A stretch of DNA of 11,639 nt from Humisphaera sp. (GTDB lineage Bacteria > Planctomycetota > Phycisphaerae > Tepidisphaerales > Tepidisphaeraceae). The stretch is from assembly GCA_025351525.1 (NCBI GenBank), contig JANXVV010000112.1:1-11639 (forward strand). Direction: 5' to 3'. A program made the position numbers and the translations under genes. Of the stretch, positions 6,136 through 11,639 are shown one piece after another; the first letter of the stretch is position 1, and every line of letters begins with the position of its first letter. A model generated the notes under the pieces. It did no database searches and was not told where the DNA came from. It saw only the letters and a list, made by a program, of their open reading frames with translations.

Positions 6136-7089
6136 TCAGGCGAAGGCCTTCTGCACCGCCGCCCGAGTTTTATCGAACGCCATCTGCGCAACTTTCACCG
6201 GGCTTTGCTTCCAGTAATCCTTGTTAAAAAGTTCGACGGACAGGTGCCCTCGCCAACCGATATCCCGCAAAATGTGAAACAGATCGGTCAATGGGGCAAC
6301 GCCGTCACCGGGGTACACGCGCTGGGCATCGGTGATCTGATCGCGACCTGGAGTTGCGGGGTAATCGTTGGTGTGGACCACTCCAAGCGCATTGCCGCGT
6401 AAGAGGCTGATGCCGGTGATGTCGGAACCGCCTTTGTAAAGATGAAACACATCCAGCAACATGCACGCCCGCGCATCGGCGGCCTGCACCGCGACATACA
6501 CCGCTTCGCCCAACTTGCTCAACGTCTTAGACGATCCCCAGATTTCCAGTTCCGGCGTCACGCCCATCTCGCGGCCAAGCGCCAACACCGCACGATAGCG
6601 TTCGGCGATCACATTCAAATCCGGACTCGCATCTTTGGCGCCGTTCGCCCCGACCGGTGGAGCGGCGACGCGCGTCCCGCCGATCTGCGCCACCCAATCC
6701 ATGTCCCGCTTCATCTGCTCGAGACCCTTCGCCCGCTTTTCATCGTCATCGACGATCCAGTTGGCGAACCCGATGGCGCTCGGAATCGCCAGGCCATGAT
6801 CCGCGATTCGCTTTCGCAAGTCCGCCAGCGAGCCGCCGGATTTCAGGTGTTTGTCGATCTCCCCGATCCACGGCTCTACCGCGCTGAAACCGATCCTGGC
6901 GGCGATGTCGATCTCCTCCGTCAACGGAAGATTCTGCCCGCGAATAGTGCTGGTGTTGAGGCAGTAGCCGAACGGTTCTGAAGGATTTTCGGGTTTGGCG
7001 GGAGTCGGCGGTTCCGCTCGAATCGCAGTGGCGGCGAGGCCAGCAACAGCGGTGGCAAGTAGATTACGGCGGGTGAGAGACGGTGACAT
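6136..7089 (-). CDS. Tat-exported sugar phosphate isomerase/epimerase-like TIM-barrel protein
   Basis: A 317-residue protein with a twin-arginine signal (LTRRNLLATAVAGLAA, residues 5-20) and a likely cleavage site after AIRA (residue 25), so it should be exported folded across the inner membrane. The mature part is a xylose isomerase-like (AP endonuclease family 2) TIM barrel: IGFSAVEPWIG (66-76), the metal-site candidate Glu182 in LEIWG, Asp213 and His216 in LLDVFHLYKGG, His239 in VVHTNDYP, and Glu286 in LSVELFN. VYPGDGVAPLTDLFHILRDI is the usual C-terminal segment. Members isomerise or epimerise sugars or inositols; the substrate here is unknown. The ATG at 7089 is chosen because AGGAG (7095-7099, complement) lies 5 nt upstream and the Tat motif follows at once. 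A longer frame to 7155 would run into the inverted repeat at 7127-7210. The gene is divergent from gspD and convergent with the DUF1015 gene. Confidence 0.9.
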   Translation of the reverse strand: MSPSLTRRNLLATAVAGLAATAIRAEPPTPAKPENPSEPFGYCLNTSTIRGQNLPLTEEIDIAARIGFSAVEPWIGEIDKHLKSGGSLADLRKRIADHGLAIPSAIGFANWIVDDDEKRAKGLEQMKRDMDWVAQIGGTRVAAPPVGANGAKDASPDLNVIAERYRAVLALGREMGVTPELEIWGSSKTLSKLGEAVYVAVQAADARACMLLDVFHLYKGGSDITGISLLRGNALGVVHTNDYPATPGRDQITDAQRVYPGDGVAPLTDLFHILRDIGWRGHLSVELFNKDYWKQSPVKVAQMAFDKTRAAVQKAFA

Positions 7090-7094
7090 CAAAT

Positions 7095-7099
7095 CTCCT
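7095..7099 (-). promoter_or_regulatory. Shine-Dalgarno AGGAG that selects the Tat-protein start
   Basis: On the minus strand, AGGAG is followed by a 5-nt spacer (ATTTG) and the ATG at 7089. It favours this start over the upstream in-frame ATG at 7155, which has no such site and lies within repeat DNA. Confidence 0.7.
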
Positions 7100-7126
7100 G
7101 TCATAAACGGAAGAAGGGCAAGGGTG

Positions 7127-7210
7127 CATTTTTTTAGCGGCTGTGCCGAAGGCACGCGTTTTTTTTCCGCGACGAAGAACGCGTGCCTTCGGCACAGTCG
7201 CTAAAAAATG
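7127..7210. repeat. Long inverted repeat upstream of gspD, TTTAGCG type
   Basis: Left arm 7127-7160 and right arm 7178-7210 are reverse complements, with one T-run length difference and one mismatch (GCGGCT versus GCGACT on the same sense). The inner 20 nt (7141-7160 and 7178-7197) match perfectly. Each arm contains GTGCC / GAA / GGCAC (7143-7155) or its mirror (7183-7195). The 17-nt spacer begins with a T-run. The outer ends are T-rich then A-rich (7129-7135 and 7203-7208), the reverse of an intrinsic terminator. The element lies between the 5' ends of two divergent genes, again unlike a terminator. A near relative lies at 9724-9797. Confidence 0.85.
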
Positions 7211-7235
7211 TCCAAGTATACGAATCGCACGCCGT

Positions 7236-7264
7236 TTGGCGACAGGCGATGAGGTTGGTACAAT
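7236..7264 (+). promoter_or_regulatory. Candidate sigma-70-type promoter of gspD
   Basis: TTGGCG (7236-7241) and TACAAT (7259-7264) are separated by 17 nt, close to the housekeeping consensus in both boxes and spacing. Transcription would start about 7 nt further, near 7271, only one or two bases before the ATG at 7273. No Shine-Dalgarno is seen before that ATG, which fits a leaderless or nearly leaderless message. Confidence 0.5.
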
Positions 7265-7272
7265 CTTAGCCG

Positions 7273-9681
7273 ATGTATTTCGCCCCCACTGTTCGATTGA
7301 CGCTTTGGGCCCTGCCCGCATTTCTTTGTTTTGCCGCCGTCTCGTTGTCAGCCCAACCCGCGACTCAACCGGCGATGGAAGGCGCGCCCGTCTCGATGGA
7401 ATTTCCCGCCGATGGCATCGAACTGAAAACGCTTGTCGACATCGTCACCAAGCGGCTGCACATTCCAATCCTGTACGATGAGACGGTCAACAATAAGCGC
7501 ATCATGGTGCGCGTGCCGGTCAGCGTGCCGGAGAGCGCATTGCTGGGCGTTTTGCAAAGCGCGCTGCGGATGAAGCAGATGGCGCTGGTCGATGCCGAGC
7601 AACCGGGATGGAAGCAGATCGTGCCGGTGATCAACTTGGCGGCGGTCGCTAAACCGCTGGCCGTCGGCGCAGTTCCCGCCGATCCGGGGATGGCGATCAC
7701 GCAGGTGCTGCCCCTTCGCCATACCGATCCGGCCCGCCTTATTGAAGCGATTCGCCCGCTGCTCACCGCGCCAGGTGGAAACGTGCAGGCGTTGACCGGG
7801 CAGAAGGCGTTGATCGTCAGCGACTATCCCTCGGTCATCAAGCGGGTTGGTGAAATGATCGCGCTGCTGGATGCGGAGGGCGCGTCGGTGGAGGTGCAGT
7901 TCGTGCCGCTCAAACAGGCCGAGGCGACGGCCATTGCGCCGATCGCCACGGCGCTCATCACCACCAAAGACACCTATCAGTTTGGCGCGGGGGCCACCGG
8001 TATTCTGCTGTCGCCGGACGATCGGTTGAATCAGCTGGTCGTCATTGCCCCGGCGGATCGAATGAAGGAGATCGTCTCACTCATTCAGGGACTGGATCGT
8101 CCGATCGATCTGCCGACGAAGGTCTATCATTTCAAAAGCATCGTGCCGGAGCGCGTCGACAAGCTGATGAAGAATCAGTTGGGCACCTCGGCCAAGCGAA
8201 CTTATCAGGCGACGGTCGATCGCGAATCGCAATCGCTCATCGTGTCGGCGACGCCTGAAATCCATGCGCGTATCGAGGCGATGGCCAAAGAATTGGACAT
8301 CGCCTTGCCGGAATCGCAAAGCCCGATTCGGTTTTACAAGCTGAAGAACACCAAGGCGGCGGATGTGCTGGCGACGATCAGCAGCATCTACAGCCAGGCG
8401 GGCAGCAACAATAGTTCCGGCAATCTGGATTTCGATCAGACAACCGGTGAGCCGAGATCGATCGGCGGTACGACCACCACGACGACCGGCAATAATCTTG
8501 GGCCGCTCAATCCGCCTGGAGTGAACGGGTTGCCAATCAACGGGGCGACGAATGGCAACGTTCCGAACGCTCAACCGAACTCGAATTTCACCCCGCCGCA
8601 ACAGCCGCGCAATCTAAGCAGCTTGCAACGGCCCTCGGGTGAAATGACGAATCTCGGCAGTTCCGGCGAATCGCGGTATGGCTACAACCAATCGCGCGCC
8701 GTCTCGGGGGAATTGCTCGGCGAAACCGGTACGCAGCAGGCCGTTCACGCGCCCAACGCCACGGTCGCCGCCGACTTGAACACCAACAGTATTATCGTGA
8801 TCGCCCCGCCGGGGATTCAGACGGGGTATGCGGAATTGATCAAGCGGCTGGATCAGCGCAGGCCGCAGGTTCAGATCGAATGCACGATCGTCACGCTGGA
8901 TACTTCCGACGGTGCGAATTTCGCGATCGACATCGGAAAACTGGGCGGCATCGGTGCGAGCAAACTGCTGACGTTCAGTTCCTTCGGCGTGGCGGGAGTC
9001 AACATCAACGCCGGAACGTTGACCCCCGTGGCCACCACCGGCGGGACGGCGGCACTGCTTAATCCCGGGATCGCGGACGTGGTGATTCGCGCGCTGTCCA
9101 CTCATTCCCGCGCGCGGCTGGTGTCGGCCCCACAGATTCTGGTGAACGACAACGGCAAGGGAAAATTGCAGAGCGTCAGCCAGCAGCCCTTCGCGGAAAT
9201 TCTCGACACCGCCAGCACGCAATCGCGCACGGGGCTGGGGGGCCAAGCCTCGGCGGGCACCACGATCACGGTCGAGCCGCACATCAGCCAGGACGATTAC
9301 ATGCAACTGGCGTACAGCGTCGAGCTGAGCAGTTTCACCGGCACCGCCACCGCCGGCTTGCCGCCCCCCAGCCAGAAAAACACCATCGACAGCACCGTCA
9401 CCATTCCCGACGGTTACACCATCGTGGTCGGCGGATTGAACCAGAAGAATTTCACCTCGGTTCTGCAATCGCTTCCGATCATCGATCAGATTCCGATCAT
9501 CAATCTGCTCTTTGGCAGCCGATCCGTGCAGCATTCGGAGACGACACTTTTTGTTTTCATCAAGCCGATCATTCTGCGCGACGACAAGTTCGATGATTTG
9601 AAATATCTTTCCGATTTGAAAACACGCAGTGCCGGACTGGCGGGGCCGTATCCGGTGAATGAACCGATCCCGATCAAATGA
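7273..9681 (+). CDS. gspD: Type II secretion-type outer-membrane secretin, GspD-like
   Basis: An 802-residue secretin, the gated outer-membrane ring of type II secretion or a related machine. Residues 1-27 are a Sec-type signal peptide (hydrophobic core LTLWALPAFLCFAAVSLSA). Next come an N0-type domain at about 42-118 and secretin N-type domains at about 142-200, 206-276 and 282-343. A fourth N-type domain (351-527) is split by a Gly/Asn/Thr/Pro-rich insert at about 375-490. The secretin core runs from RRPQVQIECTIVTL (529-542) through VSAPQILVNDNGKGKL (617-632) and TITVEPHISQDDY to IPDGYTIVVGGLNQ (711-724) and SLPIIDQIPIINLLFG (733-748). Only 34 residues follow the core, so no long pilotin-binding S-domain is evident. 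The classical layout is N0 plus three N domains; this copy appears to have one more. There is no AMIN domain, which favours GspD over PilQ. A gspE-like gene follows after 156 bp, supporting a secretion operon. Confidence 0.9.
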   Translation: MYFAPTVRLTLWALPAFLCFAAVSLSAQPATQPAMEGAPVSMEFPADGIELKTLVDIVTKRLHIPILYDETVNNKRIMVRVPVSVPESALLGVLQSALRMKQMALVDAEQPGWKQIVPVINLAAVAKPLAVGAVPADPGMAITQVLPLRHTDPARLIEAIRPLLTAPGGNVQALTGQKALIVSDYPSVIKRVGEMIALLDAEGASVEVQFVPLKQAEATAIAPIATALITTKDTYQFGAGATGILLSPDDRLNQLVVIAPADRMKEIVSLIQGLDRPIDLPTKVYHFKSIVPERVDKLMKNQLGTSAKRTYQATVDRESQSLIVSATPEIHARIEAMAKELDIALPESQSPIRFYKLKNTKAADVLATISSIYSQAGSNNSSGNLDFDQTTGEPRSIGGTTTTTTGNNLGPLNPPGVNGLPINGATNGNVPNAQPNSNFTPPQQPRNLSSLQRPSGEMTNLGSSGESRYGYNQSRAVSGELLGETGTQQAVHAPNATVAADLNTNSIIVIAPPGIQTGYAELIKRLDQRRPQVQIECTIVTLDTSDGANFAIDIGKLGGIGASKLLTFSSFGVAGVNINAGTLTPVATTGGTAALLNPGIADVVIRALSTHSRARLVSAPQILVNDNGKGKLQSVSQQPFAEILDTASTQSRTGLGGQASAGTTITVEPHISQDDYMQLAYSVELSSFTGTATAGLPPPSQKNTIDSTVTIPDGYTIVVGGLNQKNFTSVLQSLPIIDQIPIINLLFGSRSVQHSETTLFVFIKPIILRDDKFDDLKYLSDLKTRSAGLAGPYPVNEPIPIK

Positions 9682-9723
9682 CAATATGATTCGTAATATG
9701 ATTATCGCCATCCCCGCATGTGT

Positions 9724-9797
9724 TGTTTAGCGTCGCTGCCGGAGGCACGCGTTTTTTCGAATTAAGAAACGCGTGCCTCCGGCAGCGCCGCTAAACA
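9724..9797. repeat. Long inverted repeat between gspD and gspE, TTTAGCG type
   Basis: Left arm 9724-9753 and right arm 9768-9797 are reverse complements at 29 of 30 positions (T9733 is the mismatch). The spacer is 14 nt. Each arm carries a small TGCC / GGA / GGCA palindrome (9737-9747 on the left). The sequence is closely related to 7127-7210: both read TTTAGCG, then a short hairpin ending GGCACGCGTT, then a T-run. The element separates gspD from gspE and would sit inside any joint transcript as a hairpin with a stem of about 30 bp. A short direct repeat AATATGATT lies just before it (9683-9691, 9695-9703). Confidence 0.85.
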
Positions 9798-9837
9798 AAT
9801 CACCAGCACAGGGATTTTTAAAGGCTCCGAACCGTCA

Positions 9838-11577
9838 ATGTCGCCATCGCCCCTTTCCCGTGTCCATGCCGAACTGACCGCCGCCTTGGTGGCATCGGGG
9901 TTGGCCGCGCCCGCCTTTCCGGAGCGGGCCACACTCGCCCAACTTTCTCAAGCCGCCCGCCAAGCCAAATTATCCGATGCGGGCATCAACCGCGCGGTGG
10001 CCACGGCACTCGGCGTTCCCTACATCGACAATCTTTCCTCCTACCCCACGGCGTCGGATTTTGTCACCTCCATCCCCATCGCTTTCGCCCGGCAGCATGG
10101 TGTTCTGGGGTTGGCCGGTAATGACGGGCAATTGATCGTCGCGCTCTCCGATCCTTCCCACTGGGAACAGCTTCAGGTGGTTTCGCGCACGCTCGGCAAG
10201 CCGGTTTCACCGCTCTTCGCCCCGCCTGCGATCATCGCGGCGGCCATCAGCGAAGCCTACCAGCAGCGCACCGGGCAGGCGCAGGATTTCATCGAAAAAC
10301 TCGATCGCACCGAAGTGCTCGATGAGTTGGCGACGATCGCCGGGCGAGAGGATCTGCTCGATAACGCCAGCCGCGCTCCGGTCATCAAGCTGGTGAATTT
10401 GATGCTGTTCGAGGCGGTGAAATCCAATGCCTCGGACGTGCATATTCAACCCTACGAAGACCGCCTGATGATCCGCACGCGCATCGATGGCGTGCTGTAC
10501 GATTCGTTCACGCTGCCCAAGGGAATCCAGGAGGAAGTCATCAGCCGGGTGAAGGTGATGGGCCGGATGAACATCGCCGAAAAACGTCTGAGCCAGGATG
10601 GCCGGGCGACGGTCGAGATCGGCGAGCGAAACGTCGATCTGCGCATCGCCAGCCTGCCCACCAGCTACGGCGAGCGCGTCGTCATTCGCCTGCTCGACAA
10701 AAGCACTCGGCTTTACAGCCTTCCCGAAATCGGCATGGACGAGCGCACCCTTGTCCGCTTTCGGCAACTCATCACCGTTGAACACGGACTGATCCTCGTC
10801 ACCGGCCCCACCGGCAGCGGCAAAAGCACCACGCTTTATTCCGCGCTTCGGCAACTGAACAGCAAGGAGAAAAACATTCTCACGCTGGAGGATCCGATCG
10901 AATATCAACTCGACGGAATCAGCCAAACTCAGGTGAGCGAGAAAAAGGGGATGACCTTCGCCAGCGGATTGCGCAGCGTTTTGCGGCAGGATCCGGACAT
11001 CATCATGGTGGGTGAAATCCGCGACATGGAGACCGCCACCATGGCGATTCAATCGTCGCTCACCGGCCATCTGGTTTTCAGCACGCTCCATACAAACGAC
11101 GCCGCCAGCGCGGTGACCCGGTTGCTCGATCTGGGGATCGAACCCTATCTCGTCGCCAGCTCGGTGGTGGGCGTATTGGCGCAGCGGCTGGTCCGCCGTA
11201 TCTGCCCGGATTGTGGAAAACCGTATCAACCGAATGAGACCGAATTGCGATGGCTTTCCGTGCCTCGCTCGGCGGCGTCGCGCATGCGGCAAGGGGCCGG
11301 TTGCGCCAGTTGCCGTCAGACGGGCTATCGCGGGCGGTTGGGCACTTTCGAGTTGCTGGTGCTCGATGATGAAGTCCGCAAACTCGTCGGTTCCCGCGCC
11401 ACCGCGTCGGCGATCAAGGATGCCGGTTTGCGAAGCGGCACGCGCACGTTGCGGGATGACGGGATCGAAAAAATCCTGGCCGGTTCCACCACGATCGCCG
11501 AGGTCGAGCGGGTGACGCTGGAGCCGGAATTCATCGAGTCGACTGCTGCGACAATAGTTGAAAGCGCGTCTGTTTAG
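9838..11577 (+). CDS. gspE: Type II secretion/type IV pilus assembly ATPase, GspE/PilB family
   Basis: A 579-residue hexameric motor ATPase that works at the cytoplasmic face of the inner membrane to drive pseudopilus assembly. Residues about 55-142 resemble the GspE/MshE N-terminal domain. The N2 domain begins near APVIKLVNLMLFEAV (180-194), with ASDVHIQPYEDRL (198-210) and RTRIDGVL (213-220). The catalytic core has Walker A GPTGSGKST (323-331), the Asp box LTLEDPIEYQLDG (348-360), Walker B DPDIIMVGEIRD (385-396) and the His box GHLVFSTLHTND (410-421). A four-cysteine zinc site is formed by C456/C459 (CPDC) and C489/C492 (CASC), followed by GYRGRLG. All key residues are present. The ATG at 9838 lacks a good Shine-Dalgarno; AAAGG lies about 14 nt upstream. 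A typical c-di-GMP-binding RLG-type motif is not evident in the N-terminus. The family name is sure; GspE versus PilB rests on the adjacent GspD-like secretin. Confidence 0.93.
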   Translation: MSPSPLSRVHAELTAALVASGLAAPAFPERATLAQLSQAARQAKLSDAGINRAVATALGVPYIDNLSSYPTASDFVTSIPIAFARQHGVLGLAGNDGQLIVALSDPSHWEQLQVVSRTLGKPVSPLFAPPAIIAAAISEAYQQRTGQAQDFIEKLDRTEVLDELATIAGREDLLDNASRAPVIKLVNLMLFEAVKSNASDVHIQPYEDRLMIRTRIDGVLYDSFTLPKGIQEEVISRVKVMGRMNIAEKRLSQDGRATVEIGERNVDLRIASLPTSYGERVVIRLLDKSTRLYSLPEIGMDERTLVRFRQLITVEHGLILVTGPTGSGKSTTLYSALRQLNSKEKNILTLEDPIEYQLDGISQTQVSEKKGMTFASGLRSVLRQDPDIIMVGEIRDMETATMAIQSSLTGHLVFSTLHTNDAASAVTRLLDLGIEPYLVASSVVGVLAQRLVRRICPDCGKPYQPNETELRWLSVPRSAASRMRQGAGCASCRQTGYRGRLGTFELLVLDDEVRKLVGSRATASAIKDAGLRSGTRTLRDDGIEKILAGSTTIAEVERVTLEPEFIESTAATIVESASV

Positions 11578-11639
11578 GTGGCATGGGCGTCTCGCCCATG
11601 CATTTCTTTTATGTTTCAAACACAAAGCATGGGCGAGAC
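11578..11639. repeat. REPIN-like GTGG-footed hairpin pair, second arm cut by window edge
   Basis: Immediately after the gspE stop codon is a GTGG foot (11578-11581) and a hairpin with an 8-bp stem, CATGGGCG / TCT / CGCCCATG (11582-11600). A second inverted copy begins at 11627: its 13 visible bases are the exact reverse complement of 11589-11601, and the window then ends. The geometry (GTGG, 8-bp stem, 3-nt loop, inverted partner) is identical to 1900-2008, but the stem sequence differs by paired changes. Confidence 0.75.

Noticed and set aside
7090..7155. Longer start for the TIM-barrel protein
   Set aside because: It would put 22 residues before a well-formed Tat signal, and the start would lie in the inverted repeat; the ATG at 7089 has an AGGAG at 5-nt spacing.
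9683..9703. Direct repeat AATATGATT, 12 nt apart
   Set aside because: Two copies only, AT-rich and short; nothing links it to a function.
8614..9711. 365-codon open frame on the minus strand
   Set aside because: Antisense to the secretin core; Arg/His/Gln/Asp-rich shadow composition with no recognisable domain.
10207..11625. 472-codon open frame on the minus strand
   Set aside because: It lies fully antisense to the ATPase gene, whose Walker A, Walker B, His box and cysteine motifs are complete. The long frame comes from GC-biased codon positions, and its translation shows no family motif.

Overview
The window is a GC-rich bacterial chromosome segment with seven protein genes. The combination suggests a planctomycete, possibly of the Phycisphaerae type. 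It has a Tat-exported TIM-barrel sugar isomerase-like protein, a stand-alone secretin/ATPase pair, weak or missing Shine-Dalgarno signals on several genes, and intergenic DNA crowded with short palindromes. This placement is an inference from style, not from a marker gene.

Layout. (1) 3-1046, +: the 3' part of an unrecognised gene that runs in from the left edge. (2) 1161-1883, -: a CE4 (NodB-type) polysaccharide deacetylase. (3) 2038-2808, -: a classical short-chain dehydrogenase/reductase (SDR), which may be transcribed together with the deacetylase. (4) 2851-4428, +: a TPR plus methyltransferase fusion, divergent from the SDR across only 42 bp. (5) 4714-6021, +: a DUF1015 (COG4198-like) protein with a TTG start. 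(6) 6136-7089, -: a Tat-signal TIM-barrel protein. (7) 7273-9681 and 9838-11577, +: a type II secretion-type secretin (gspD) and its assembly ATPase (gspE), with a promoter that probably gives an almost leaderless gspD mRNA. The next T2SS gene (gspF-like) would be expected beyond the right edge.

The most interesting layer is intergenic. Every intergenic gap except the 42-bp divergent one carries palindromic DNA. Several copies are pairs of short hairpins in inverted orientation. Two of these (1900-2008, and 11578 to the window edge) have the same geometry: a GTGG foot, an 8-bp stem and a 3-nt loop, with different but covarying stem sequences. This resembles REP/REPIN elements moved by RAYT transposases, although no such transposase is in the window. 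A second type (7127-7210 and 9724-9797) flanks gspD on both sides, and a third (4423-4499) contains a stop codon. A fourth, GCGTTTACGC-like hairpin family occurs at 1070, 4626, 6048 and 6108, again with compensatory changes. The T-rich/A-rich outer ends of several copies are the reverse of an intrinsic terminator.

No tRNA, rRNA, CRISPR array, insertion-sequence gene or phage gene was seen. The longest gene-free stretch is 4429-4713 (285 bp).
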